A stretch of DNA of 64,000 bases. It comes from Cranoglanis bouderius. Taxonomy: Eukaryota; Chordata; Actinopteri; Siluriformes; Cranoglanididae. Below the pieces are notes generated by a model. The model saw only the letters and a program-made list of their open reading frames with translations. It made no database searches and was not told the origin of the DNA. The DNA is taken from assembly GCA_023630585.1 (NCBI GenBank), contig CM042544.1, positions 23,369,256 through 23,433,255 on the forward strand. Reading direction: 5' to 3'. Of this stretch, positions 45,371-57,788 are shown one piece after another (within the stretch, counting starts at the first letter, position 1; each line of letters begins with the position of its first letter). Made by a program: the position numbers and the translations under genes.

Positions 45371-46543
45371 AAATGACTGGAGGCTTCTTATAAATATCTT
45401 GTGCAAAAAAAGGTCTGCCGTGAGATTTCTCGATTTCAGTGTGCAGTAGGGTCCAGCCATTACTGAAACACATGTCTGACCTGAGGTCTTTGGCTCAATA
45501 CCCTGGAAATGGTCCAGACAATTCAGCTACTGTGAAGTTCAGAGAAGCATTTAACCTTGTCAGATCAACAGTTTATCAAATATCAGCGGCATGCCAAAGA
45601 GCTCTAACTGCATCCAAAACACGATGGCTATAATGTATGGGACTTGTAATCAGTAAGATGCATGTGCAGAGTTGTATTATTTGTGACTGTCCAGGACACC
45701 TGGTCAAAAATGCAGGCAGATGGGGTTATTAAACAAAAGTATTAAATATTTAGAACATGTGAAAAAGCCAGGCAAGGAAGCTAGGCATATAGCCAGGCTG
45801 AACAAGTATAAACCAGCAAGACTGCAAAATACTACAGGAAGCAGGGGTGTATACGTGTGTGTTAATGAGAGCTTGAACTGAGAACAAGTGCAGGTAATAC
45901 AGTAATGTCAGGGCAGAGACAGAGCACGAGGGAACCAATGAGGAGCTGAAGAGCCAGTGTTGGGTCTCTGAGGGAGGAGTGGCATTTGACTTTTACTGTC
46001 ACTCTCATCACCTTTGAAAGAAATTGTGAAAATTTCATTCACCTGGTGAATCACTGCTTACATGAGTGCTAATTTGTTAACCACAAATTGTGTTAAATTG
46101 TGGCTAGAAAGAAATGTCTTGAAAAATGCTGAAAAGTGCTGTCTGATCGTAAGCACCTACACAAAGGATGGTTAAGTAGAGATATTAATTTTGATATAAA
46201 ACAAAAAAAGGGAAGGTTGGGCTGGAAATGAATGATCAGAGCATTCTGTGAGCTGCAACATGTCTGGTTTTTAAGTAAATGAACACCGTGGTTGTGCTCA
46301 GTGTTACTTCCTGTTCTGATGTCATGAGAGAACATGCGGACAGGACTTATGAAATAAAATAAAGCAGGAACTATACAGATAAAAAGATACTTCCAGTTTA
46401 GATTTTGTGTGTGTTGGTCAGAAGTAAATTGAGAAGACAAATAGTTTCCTATCAATTTACAGAGAGAATTATTAATAATACAAAGTGAAGCTTTGAGGTT
46501 TTCATATTGACCAAAGAATGAATGTTGAAAAAAATGAAAGAAT

Positions 46544-46616
<73 letters not shown>

Positions 46617-47103
46617 GTGATAAATGGGGATGAGACTGAGAGTGAAGAGGCACAGACACAAGGACCAAATGGTCTCTTGGCATCAAACCGAAAGCTGTAA
46701 ATTTTTGTCACAGTATACAGTGCAGATCATTTCTAAACGCTAAGCCCATGTACATGGCTGATGTAACTCCACCGTATGCAAAAACTAAAGCATTTTAAAT
46801 AGCAGTGTTAACCAGTTTAACAGTATATAATTAAAGTTGTATGTTATTTCATAAAATGATTTATACGTTTCAAGTATTGATTATGGTCGATTGGTGTAAT
46901 AATGTTATTCCTACTTTTGTCTGCATGAGTAATCTAAAATAAGCCTGCAAGTCAATTGCCACAAGTTTATTAAAAATAATGAATTATTAATGAGTCAAAA
47001 TAATAATTTTGACGTATCAAAAAAGTTTACACAGTAGAAAATCCATAAAAAACATGTAATAATGTATAATTAGGGACAGAGAGTATTACAGATAATGATG
47101 ATA

Positions 47104-47149
<46 letters not shown>

Positions 47150-48260
47150 AATAGTAGTAGTAGTATAAGTTTAGTAGTAGTAGCTTGCGTGTGTTTTTTT
47201 CTCTAAGAATGGTCATAGGTTAACACCATTCTCACACACTAATTGGCTGCATTGTAGTAGTTATGTGTACACATATGTGGCATATTTTCTGCATGTGCAT
47301 ATGTGGTTTTTCAGGGGGGATGAGGGGCGGATATGAGGGAGGTGGCATAACTGAATGATAATGCCTGAATCCCCCTGCATCAGTGACAGCAGGGGAAATG
47401 TTTTAAAGGAATTCAACCAGTTCCATGGTCCAACATGCACATCTGTTAAGGAATAACACAACAAAGAAATCCAATGAAACTGCATTATTCCAAATTCCTC
47501 CTTCTCTGAATATAATTTCTTCATAAAACAATTCTTCAATATTTTTTGGATTCACTAAAGGAAATAACTGTTATCATCTTTCAACTTTTGGCTGTAAACG
47601 ATTCTGTCTGTATAACCAATGGATCTCATCTTTGCCGCTTAGTAGCTCTTTTGTCACATGTCCCCTCTCTGCTGGGAGCTTATTTTCCAAGATGTTATTG
47701 GAAGGCATTCCAGAGAACACTGCTCTCTAGGCACTGGACTGGATGGTTTTTCGCAGGTATTTACGGAGCAGATTGGCTGAACTTTGCAGATTTTATGTTG
47801 TAGTAAAAGTGGCTGAAGACAGGAGTGGGAGTGGTTTTTGTTCTTGGGCCCACTCCAAAAAAGTGTCATGGTCGAGCATGTATCACCAGCTGGAGCCACA
47901 GCCCAACCCCTCAGTCTCTGTAGTGTCAGACGCCACCTGGAGAGGAGGAGAAGAGAGAGAGTGATACGTGCGTGCACACACACACATACACGTACACACA
48001 CACACATACACGTACACACAAAGAAATAATAGGAGTGGCCACAGTTAAGGTTCAAACAACATGGTTTCAGCTCTCGTTAGTTAGTCTGTGCTATTTTACA
48101 TTGAGTTATTCCACAAAGCTAATACACGGACCATCATGTAGCTCTCTTCTGGAATACAGGTGAGCTGAACATATTTCATGCTTCCAACGCAATGTCTGTC
48201 AAGTGTGAACATTTCTCAATTTCAGTTTGTCATACCGGTAAAAATCAAATGAAAAAGATC
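45371..48260. other. Intergenic, no gene recognised
   Basis: AT-rich sequence with a (GT)n run at about 46547-46611 and (ATT)n at about 47104-47145. No exon or known repeat family identified. Confidence 0.5.
46547..46611. repeat. (GT)n microsatellite
   Basis: GT dinucleotide run, seen directly. Confidence 0.95.
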
Positions 48261-48269
48261 AAATGGTTC

Positions 48270-48560
48270 ACTTGTGCAGAATTGAACTGTAAGATGCTTT
48301 TCAGAGCTCAAGTGCATTCATTTGTCTTTTAACAACAATTTTTAAGATTCTATCAAAGCCCTAAAAAAGTGTGAGAGGGTTATGAAAATGGTGAGCAATA
48401 AACAGGCAGGCAGGTGTTGATGATGCAAATGAAACAGATGACAGATGGTTAGCGGCTCCATCACTCACTGTGCGGATAATGGATAGAGGTAATCAAATTC
48501 CTCTGTGAATTTGGGACTTTCTTCAGAACTTTCCCCATACCACCATCAAACACTCTCTGC
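48270..48560. promoter_or_regulatory. Candidate neurod6 enhancer with octamer and twin E-boxes
   Basis: ATGCAAAT (48423-48430) is followed 4 bases later by CAGATG (48435-48440) and again by CAGATG (48442-48447) in an otherwise complex, repeat-free block. POU plus proneural bHLH pairing is a known neural enhancer arrangement. Confidence 0.4.
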
Positions 48561-48963
48561 ATGGTACCAGTAGAACGATGCACAGCATGGTCTGGGTTCT
48601 GTAAGGCTACGCCATGTTTTGCTTTGAATTACTGGGGATGTGCCACCTTCAAAGGAGCCTTCAAGTTGTTCAAACCCTGTGGCATTTTACTTTTCAAATC
48701 ACAGTGGATGATAAGTTAAAACGTTGGTGCCGATGTTGCTGTTGGGTCTCAACCCCTTTGACAAGTTAGAAGAAATGATAATGGGGCCATATTGCTCTAA
48801 GCAGAATGTTTTAAATTCAATTCCGTTCATCAAGGAAAACAAAACATGCATAGCCATGCACATATAAACAAATGAACACACAACACAAAGTAAAATGAAT
48901 ATGAAACCCTGCTATACTTTTTAACAATAATGTGTTCAGCATTAGTTAATAATCAGCATTCAG

Positions 48964-48966
<3 letters not shown>

Positions 48967-49028
<62 letters not shown>
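48967..49028. repeat. Compound (TA)n(GA)n microsatellite
   Basis: TA run followed by GA run, abutting a partial MITE copy. A twin of this arrangement lies at 49559-49625. Confidence 0.95.
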
Positions 49029-49035
<7 letters not shown>

Positions 49036-49256
49036 CAAAAGTTTTAAGCACATGCAAAGAAATATGGTAGAGCAAAGATGCCTTCAAAAAAATAATGAAA
49101 TTAAATGTTTCTACATTTAAAAAAGAGCAGTAAACAGTAGTAAACAAAGGCAATAATTGGTGTGACAAAAAAATTTTAATAAAAAAATAGTAGTCTCTGG
49201 TACAATTTGTGCAGTTTTATAAGAAAATTAGCTGGTAAGTTTTATTGAGCATCTAT
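49029..49256. mobile_element. MITE, partial copy 2
   Basis: Starts CTGTGCAAAAGTTTTAAGCA and matches the first about 200 bases of the 61.8-kb copy (GCAAAGATGCCTTCAAAA..., ATTAGCTGGTAAGTTTTATT), then diverges. No right inverted end. Confidence 0.75.
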
Positions 49257-49555
49257 CCACACAATTAACACATTTCAGTATCCTATATAGTAATAGTGAA
49301 AATAGATACAGCACAAAAAACTCTGAAGTTTTTTTTTTTTTTTTTTTTTTGCAGAGGTATGAGGTTTCACCAGGTTTGTATTGTTTCCTTTTGTTTTCAT
49401 CCCAGGAAGCCTTCACCCCTGGGGTACCCCATTATTTATACATTACATAATAATTTTTAATTTTAGTGATCCCCCTACATTACTACATTACTTTAGAAAA
49501 GCTACAGCCATGAAACACTGCTCTCACATAAATGCTGATGACTGCATGTGTAGAT

Positions 49556-49558
<3 letters not shown>

Positions 49559-49625
<67 letters not shown>
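49559..49625. repeat. Compound (TA)n(GA)n microsatellite
   Basis: TA run followed by GA run, seen directly. Confidence 0.95.
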
Positions 49626-50619
49626 ACAACAACTTTTCAGATGCTATACTAACCTCTTCCTCTGTAAAGATCATGAATGAATCTACAGCAAGCTGTGATG
49701 CTTTGTGAAACATAGCACTCTAGAATATGTCGAACATATGTTGTGTTCGGCTCAAATTATCACACATGTACACACAGTCAGAATGAACTCAGGTTAGGCT
49801 TACGGCTGATTTCTCTATTCCAAAACAATTTTAATGAACCTCTCCAACGTGTTTGCAAATTGCCATAACCTTTTAATTGTCCCATATGCAAAGAAACGCA
49901 GTCTTGTAAATTTGTGTTGACAAGAAATGATAAACCCATAGTAGGATTTTACAATTCACTAGCTGCCTTTATACACATTACAAGCTTGATATTCATATAC
50001 CAAATGAAAAGGGAAAAGTCTGAGCTGTACTACATATTGAGAACAAATAGAACAAATACTAAGCATAGATTTGTGTGCAAACACATGCTGCACCAAAGAG
50101 CACACTTAAATGCCTGCACAGACAAATGTGTGTACTGGTGTGTGTGAAGGGGTAGGGCTGTACAGCTTGATTGTCAGTAATGCTGGTATCCTCAGGCGCT
50201 GTGTGCCAGGCTGCCAGTCTGTGCCGTTACACCTTGCTGCCTTTTAAGATTGCCCTGCGGAGACAGTGAGAGAGTGGAGAGAGCGGCAATTTCTACACGC
50301 CACAGTCTGCCGGCCCCAGAGAGCCGTGAGTCAGGGAGCACTGCCAACTCTATACCCAGGAGAATGTGGAGGGGGTAGGGGCATGAAGCACAGGCACAGC
50401 CCATGAGCAGGCAACACAGAACAGGCACACCTTGAGGAGGCCAAAGAAGAATCTCTGGAGCTCCTTACACCAAAATCTTATTATGATAAATGTATTGGAA
50501 CTGTATAGTGCCATATATAGAGACAGACCGAAAAAGAAGCAGAGGTCTATTTCAGATGATACATGAAGATAAGCACATGCATATGTGCGTGCCCTATTTT
50601 CTTTATTTTTCATTTTCAT
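49626..50619. other. Intergenic, no gene recognised
   Basis: No recognisable repeat family or coding pattern; the part around 50190-50400 is moderately GC-rich. Confidence 0.45.
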
Positions 50620-50830
50620 CTACAAAAGGCGGTGGATGGCAGAATGTAAATGAGATGGTTATTACACCAACGTTCATCAAGCTGAGCTGGAGAGACTTGA
50701 ATAGCTTGATGAATATGCATGCAAATTTGTTAATTAAGTTAATTATTCTGCTGAAAATTCATTTGTCTTCCAAGGACTTTCTTGCAATGATTTTAACATG
50801 TTTCCATCATTAGTCATACTCCATGCTATT
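50620..50830. promoter_or_regulatory. Candidate conserved noncoding element
   Basis: Octamer ATGCAAAT (50719-50726) directly followed by TTAATTAA (50730-50737) and TTAATTA (50739-50745) in repeat-free sequence. Confidence 0.35.
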
Positions 50831-52335
50831 TAAAATCACTCTGGTCCACTTCCTAAAAGTTTGCCATCAAGTAGAACGTAGTTTAAAGTGAAAAAAGAAA
50901 AGAAAAGAAAAGAAAAACAATGTTTTTCTTGTGCAGCATCTCAGAAAACATGTAAAAATGGAATTAGAAAAGAAAAGGATTAGTGTTATAATGAAATTAG
51001 CCCAGAAACATTGTAGAATTATCTAAAGGAGTTTGACATTTGTCATATCATTCAAACATAAGCTGTTATAGGATTAATTAACCTAACTAGTATAAAAAGA
51101 CAGTTAATTGAAAATCTTTTGACACCCAGGTAAATGCCAGTTTACTAAATATGTATTTTGCTAATATCAGGATTAGCAATGCTGGTACATACATGCTTGT
51201 GAATTGTGATCCATTTAATAAGTAAACGTGTAAAAACTGTATTCATATGATGTATTTGAATGCATACAAATTTGGTGTGTAGAAATATGTATAACCTGTG
51301 AATTAAATAATTAAAGCAGATAATTATAAATAGTACAAGACATAAAGAATAAAAGAAACAGTCCCTCTGCATATTTCAAACTTATTCAGCTTCTTTAAAT
51401 AACTAATACTCATCCCAAATATTGTTAGGGGAAGAAAAGTAGACTGGTTTAGCACTAGACATGCCATTATGCAAGAAGGATTTACTGGCAATCAAATTGT
51501 TAGAAATCAAAATTGTTAAAATGATTCAAAATCAGATATTTGCATATGACATTTACACTATTAGGTTGGATAAAGATGTGGAATATGATGATATGACAGT
51601 GTGTTCAAAGAACAGTGTTTGCTTAGCCAATTATTATATCGTATATACAATCATTCTCGTCTGACAGTGATTTTTATTTGCTTGGCAAGAAAACTTATTA
51701 TACCGAGTTTTATTCACTTGGTAAACCTCTTTTTTTTATGTCAACTAAGCTGTTAAACTTTGTTTTTCCTATATAAAGCTCCTACAGTGTCTATTTAATC
51801 ATTCACTTCTTGAAGATGTAACCTCTTCAAATGATGATAGTTTGTGCCACTGCAGTTTTGCACATCTGTTTTTCAGCACATCTGTTTTTTAGAGAACATT
51901 TAAAGAGCAATTAATGAGTGAGATACAAATTTTTTTTTCTCCTATTACTAAATTACAGTGGTCAGCTCATACATAATGAACCACATACTCACAGCACAAA
52001 AACAAAATTTAAAGGCATGCAAACAATTATCAAATACAAATGCACTTCAAAAAGCATTAATACAAATTCATCGAACATAAGGGAGACAGTATGAAGCAGA
52101 CATGAACGTTAATCAAGTTAATGCAGACATAAGTCAATGTGGACATAAGCTACATACTGAATGTGTTTGCTACAGAGACAGAGCAGAGATAGAAGCAATA
52201 GACTATAATGCAAATTCACCATCCATTAACTAAACTCCTGCAATACAGATGTAGTCTTAATTATTGGACAATATTCCTGAACCCTGAACTATTTGCTTGG
52301 ATTTCATTATATTCATCTTCAATAATCACTTCAGT
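50831..52335. other. Intergenic, no gene recognised
   Basis: AT-rich; only a short (AAAAG)n tract at about 50895-50925 stands out. Confidence 0.5.
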
Positions 52336-52620
52336 AATCATGATCAGAGTTGTGGTGGATCTGGAATTTATCCCTGGAGCATTGAGCACGAGATGGGAAA
52401 ACACCCTGGATTGGGTGTCAGTCCCTCACATGGCACCATGCGCACACATTCACACAGTGATCTGTGCCTACAGGCAATTTAGAGTAGCCAATCCACCTAC
52501 AGGGGAGGTAAGAGAAAACTGGAGAACTCAGAGAAAACCCATACAGACAGTAAACCAAGTTCAGGATTGACCCGGGGACCTTTGAACTCTGTGGCATGCT
52601 ACCATTAAGGACATCAAACC
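52336..52620 (+). mobile_element. Interspersed repeat, common teleost family
   Basis: Wording such as CACCCTGGATTGGGTGTCAG, GGCACCATGCGCACACATTC, CAATTTAGAGTAGCCAATCC and TTGACCCGGGGACCTTTGAA is characteristic of a repeat spread through many fish genomes. I do not assign a superfamily. Confidence 0.6.
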
Positions 52621-53090
52621 TTAAACACGAGTTTAAAATTCTGTGTTGTGCTACTTAAAAAAAAGGTTTCATCCAAGTAGTTGTAGTAATTGTATTCTAC
52701 AGCATCAATGTTTCATTACATTCTATTCAAGAATTGCCTGGACCTGGCACACTTTGGCCCTGACTTGGTATAACATCTATCTCTGGTGATTCAATCACCC
52801 AAGTGGCTAGACATTCACACCTTTTACTTTACAATTTAATTAGGAAATGCCACTTTGTTATATATAACACTTATAGCCCATACCATATAAACACTTAGTT
52901 TGAGTTTTCTTTTGGTATTGGCTAGGATTTTTGAGTTTGGATTTGAAGTGACATTGGGTTGCTTTTATCAGATATGGCAACCCTCCAACAGAAAAAATGC
53001 AATCACAAGTGTTCAGTAGAGACACATTAGAGACACATGGAAACCCCTAGGTGTCTCAGTTGTCCACTTGTGATTGGATCATGCAAAATA
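52621..53090. other. Intergenic
   Basis: Nothing recognised apart from AT-rich unique-looking sequence. Confidence 0.5.
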
Positions 53091-54617
53091 CAGTGGGTAT
53101 AGAAAAGAATCACCTTTTGTTGCTTTTCAGCCTGAAATGAAGATGGACACAGTTTTTGTTTTATCCAGCTGTATTTACTCAGTGCAGCTTATAACATCCA
53201 AGTGAAAGATATAACACCATGTCAGAAAAACATTTTTTTTTTTTTTAAATAAAAAACCAGAATCACTGAGTTGGAAAAAGGATCACCCCCTTGCTTTAAT
53301 TTGCCTTATTTTTTTAATTACAGCCTTTAGTCTGTTGAGATACGTCTCTACTAACTTTGCACATCTAGACTTTGCAATATTTGCCCACTTAATTTGCTCA
53401 AGTTCAGTTAAATTTGATGGTGACCGTTTGTGGACTGCAGTCTTCAAGTCATTCCACAGATTTTCAACGGGGTTTAAGTCTGGGCTCTGACTAGGCCATG
53501 CAAGGACATTCACCTTTTTCTCCTTCAACCACTGTGTGGTCAGTTTTGCTGTGTGCTTTGGGTCATTGTCATGTTGGAAGGTAAACCTTCTTCCCATTGA
53601 CAACTTTCTGGCAGAGGGCAGCAGATTTTCTTCAAGAATTTGACGGTATTTTGCCCCATCCATTTTCCTTCTACCCTGACAAGTGCTCCAGTTCCTGCTG
53701 CAGAGAAACACCCCCATAACAGGATATTACCACCTCCATGCTTTACTGTAGGAATGGTGTTATTTGGATGGTGAGCTGTATTGGATTTCCGCTAGACTTA
53801 TTGTTTGGTGTTGAGGCCAAATAATTCATGTGACCATAACACCTTTTTCCATGTGGCCTCAGAATCTTCAAGGTGCGTTTTGGCAAAGCTCAGTCGTGGG
53901 TGACTTTTTTCTTGCAACCCTCCCATACAAACCACATTTGTGGAGAATTTGTGATATTGTTGTCACATGCACACAATGACCACTCTTTGTCATAAATTCC
54001 TGCAACTGTTTCAGAGTTGCTGTAGGCCTCTTGGTAGCCTCTCTGACCAGTTTCCTCCTAGCTCTGTCATCCAGTTTGGAGCAACGTCCTGATCCAGGGA
54101 GGATCTGTGTTGTACCAAATACCTTCCACTTCTTAATAATAGACTTCACTGTGCATTGATAAAGCCTTTGACAAAAAATGTTTGCATCCAGCTCCTGACT
54201 TGTGCCTGTCCACAGCTTTATCCCGGAGATCTTTTGACAGTGCCTTGCCACCCATAGTTGATTGTTTGCTTTAGTTGCACTACAAAATGTTCCAGGAAAG
54301 CTCTTTTCATGCTGAGCTAATCAAAATGACCACAGCTGATCACAGTGCCATTGATAAGGTGATTAGCTACACCTTATTGAGTTTACAAGTCATTTTTAGG
54401 AGGGGGGTGATCCTTTTTCCAACTCAGTGATTCTGGTTTTTTATTTATTTTAATTTTTTTCTGACATGTTGGTGTTTTATCTTTCACTTGGATGTTATAA
54501 GTTGCACTGAGTAAATACAGCTGGATAAAACAAAACCTGAGTCTGTCTTCATTTCAGGCTGAAAAGCAACAAAATGTGATTGTTTTAAAGGGGGGTGATT
54601 CTTTTCTATACCCACTG
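53091..54617 (-). mobile_element. Tc1/mariner element with about 200-bp terminal inverted repeats
   Basis: Ends begin CAGTGGGTATAGAAAAGAAT and are inverted copies for about 200 bases (to about 53290 and from about 54410), flanked by TA on both sides (53089-53090, 54618-54619). The transposase is on the minus strand. Length 1527 bp. Confidence 0.93.
53283..54251 (-). pseudogene. Tc1-like transposase, disrupted
   Basis: The N-terminal HTH part lies in 54251-53868 (for example PTATLKQLQEFMTKSGH) and the catalytic C-terminal part in 53717-53283 (FQHDNDPKHTAKLTTQWL, WPSQSPDLNPVENLWNDLK). The region between, which should hold the first catalytic Asp, is broken by stops or frameshifts, so the copy is not functional. 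Confidence 0.88.
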
Positions 54618-54619
54618 TA

Positions 54620-55227
54620 AATGTTAATACCAAATCTAAACAGGGCCAATGATCAGATGACTAGACACATTTGACCCACTAGACCTGTTCTTAGCGTTGT
54701 TCACTTGTGATCCAATCACCCTGGATGAATGTTAATGGCAAGTGTGAACAGGGCTGGTAGGGCATCACAACCAGCTTCACTGTGAGTGTTGGGTCAATAG
54801 GTGTCTGACATGCTCAATTCCTTTGGCTTTCTGAAAACTTACTTAGTGTTCAATATTACTTCCACCCTGGCCACACATTCAAGGATTAACTCTATAATAT
54901 GTGGTACTTTTCATTAAAATTAGCAAAAAGAATTTTAAATCAATAACACATGCACTGAGAGATATTTTTTGGCACAAACACGCAGAGTTTATCATTGTAT
55001 TTTACCACACTATATATTCAAACATAAAAGGTTTTCTTAAATAGTACAATCTATTTAGCAAAACAATAGGTTTGCCAAAATTATCACCACCCTTACAATT
55101 TGATGACAGACTTTCAGAAGAGTTCAATCCCAAGATTGAGAATTTTCTGTAATTGTGTGTGCTGCAACATTTCTCTGTTGATTTGGATATATATTTTGGA
55201 TAATTATCTTGTTCAAAGATTCATCTA
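54620..55227. other. Intergenic
   Basis: No gene or repeat family recognised. Confidence 0.5.
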
Positions 55228-55785
55228 CAGTACTGTGCAAAAGTTTTAGGCACCCTATTTTTTTTTTTTTTTTTTTTAGTACAAACGTTGTTATAGATTT
55301 TTTATTTTATGACTTCTACACTTGTACTTTTTGTACAAGTCAGTACAAAAAACATTTTAGATTCCCAAACATTAGTTTTCTAGCACAAAATTAAATGTTA
55401 CAGAAAAATGTTTGTATGTCATTAAAGAAAGCAGCATATTACATAAGAGACACTTTTCAGACAGTAAACACAATGAAGGCTGCTGGGTTTCGCTGCAAAA
55501 ATAAGAAGCGAGTGCAAAAGTGTCCAGAAGAACTGTGTCTGGTTCTGCAAGATGCTCAATAAAACTTACCAGCTCATTTCCTTATAAAACTGCACAAATT
55601 GTATCGGAGACTACTGTTTTTATTTTATTTATTTATTTTTTTGTCACACCAAATATTGAATTTGTTTCATTTACTACTGTTCACTGCTTTTTACAGTGTT
55701 TATTTAATGCAGAAACAATTCATTTTATTATATTTTTGCTCTAAGGCATTTCTTTGCATGTGCCTAAAACTTTTGCACAGTACTG
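55228..55785. mobile_element. MITE with CAGTACTGTGCAAAAG ends, copy 3
   Basis: Perfect terminal inverted repeats CAGTACTGTGCAAAAGTTTT at both ends, flanked by TA (55226-55227 and 55786-55787). 558 bp without transposase. Orientation is opposite to the 61.8-kb copy. Confidence 0.9.
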
Positions 55786-56271
55786 TATATCCAAGTCTTG
55801 TCCTCTTGGAAGAGAAACCCAAGTTTGGTCTAAAATATTAGGTATTAAAAACAATTAGGATGCCATCAATATTCACAATAGCCTGTACCACCAGCTGCAA
55901 AACAGATACACAACATCAATGGCCCACCACCATATTTTAAAGTAGCTATAGCTTTTACTTATTCAGTCATGTTTTGCAAACTTGCTAATGGTGTGTAACT
56001 GTTTTTTCCCCAAAGATTCTAACTGCAGTTCCAGTAGTGAAGTTCAGAAGCTGCAGAAGGTGCTGTCAAGTTCATTTTGAAAATGTTCAACCTCAAGAAT
56101 CAAACTCAACCAAATTGTAAATGCTGGGCTCTTTTTTCCTCCCTGACTTTTCACCTCATTTCTACTGATTACCACGGTTGCTTGAATGGTGCTTTTTAAC
56201 AGTTTATATATATTTTTTCAATAATTCAATGGCAAAACAGTTCATTTTCCATCTTTCTATATATCTACATA
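55786..56271. other. Intergenic
   Basis: No gene or repeat family recognised. Confidence 0.5.
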
Positions 56272-57788
56272 CATGTTGCATCTCAATAAATTAGAATGTC
56301 GTGGAAAAGTTCATTAATTTCAGTAATTCAACTCAAATTGTGAAACTCGTGTATTATATAAATTCAATGCACACAGACTGAAGTAGTTTAAGTCTTTGGT
56401 TCTTTTAATTGTGATGATTTTGGCTCACATTAACAAAAACCCACCAATTCACTATCTCAACAAATTAGAATATGGTGACATGCCAATCAGCTAATCAACT
56501 CAAAACACCTGCAAAGGTTTCCCGAGCCTTCAAAATGGTCTCTCAGTTTGGTTCACCTGGTAAGCCACAAACATTCATTGGCAAAGAAGCTGGCTGTTCA
56601 CAGAGTGCTGTATCCAAGCATGTTAACAGAAAGTTGAGTGGAAGGAAAAAGTGTGGAAGAAAAAGATGCACAACCAACCGAGAGAACCGCAGCCTTATGA
56701 GGATTGTCAAGCAAAATCGATTCAAGAATTTGAGTGAACTTCACAAGGAATGGACTGAGGTTGGGCTCATCAAGAGGGGCATCAAGAGCCACCACACACA
56801 GACGTGCCAAGGAATTTGGCTACAGTTGTCGTATTCATCTTGTTAAGCCACTCCTGAACCACAGACAACGTCAGAGGCATCTTACCTGGGCTAAGGAGAA
56901 GAAGAACTGGACTGTTGCCCAGTGGTCCAAAGTCCTCTTTTCAGATGAGAGCAAGTTTTGTATTTCATTTGGAAACCAAGGTCCCAGAGTCTGGAGGAAG
57001 GGTGGAGAAGCTCATAGCCCAAGTTGCTTGAAGTTCAGTGTTAAGTTTCCACAGTCTGTGATGATTTGGCGTGCAATGTCATCTGCTGGTGATGGTCCAT
57101 TGTGTTTTTTGAAAACCAAAGTCACTGCACCTGTTTACCAAGAAATTTTGGAGCACTTCATGCTTCCTTCTGCTGACCAGCTTTTTGAAGATGCTGATTT
57201 CATTTTCCAGCAGGATTTGGCACCTGCCCACACTGCCAAAAGCACCAAAAGTTGATTAAATGACCATGGTGTTGGTGTGCTTGACTGGCCAGCAAACTCA
57301 CCAGACCTGAACCCCATAGAGAATCTATGGGGTATTGTCAAGAGGAAAATGAGAAACAAGAGACCAAAAAATGCAGATGAGCTGAAGGCCACTGTCAAAG
57401 AAACCTGGGCTTCCATACCACCTCAGCAGTGCCACAAACTGATCACCTCCATGCCACGCCGAATTGAGGCAGTAATTAAAGCAAAAGGGGCTCCTACCAA
57501 GTATTGAGTACATGTACAGTAAATGAACATACTTTCCAGAAGGCCAACAATTCACTAAAAATGTTTTTTTTATTGGTCTTATGAAGTATTCTAATTTGAT
57601 GAGATAGTGAATTGGTGGGTTTTTGTTAAATGTGAGCCAAAATCATCACAATTAAAAAAACCAAAGACTTAAACTACTTCAGTCTGTGTGCATTGAATTT
57701 ATTTAATACACGAGTTTCACAATTTGAGTTGAATTACTGAAATAAATGAACTTTTCCATGACATTCTAATTTATTGAGATGCACCTGT
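56272..57788 (+). mobile_element. Tc1/mariner element with long inverted repeats, nearly intact
   Basis: The ends (GCATCTCAATAAATTAGAAT...) are inverted copies for about 150 bases, flanked by TA at 56270-56271 and 57789-57790. Length 1517 bp. The transposase on the plus strand has few lesions. Confidence 0.92.
56472..57507 (+). pseudogene. Tc1-like transposase with one frameshift and one stop
   Basis: N-terminal HTH domains lie in the first frame (GKEAGCSQSAVSKHVNRKLS). After a frameshift near 56770-56800 comes the catalytic domain: VLFSDESKF (first Asp), IFQQDLAPAHTAKS (second Asp), and after a single in-frame TGA at 57253-57255, WPANSPDLNPIENLWG (Glu), ending AKGAPTKY and TGA. Catalytic residues are all present, so the copy is a recent casualty. 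Confidence 0.9.

Noticed and set aside
45439..45633. 64-codon plus-strand frame as a small gene
   Set aside because: The wording resembles a decayed transposase N-terminus at most, with no flanking ends or further domains to support a call.
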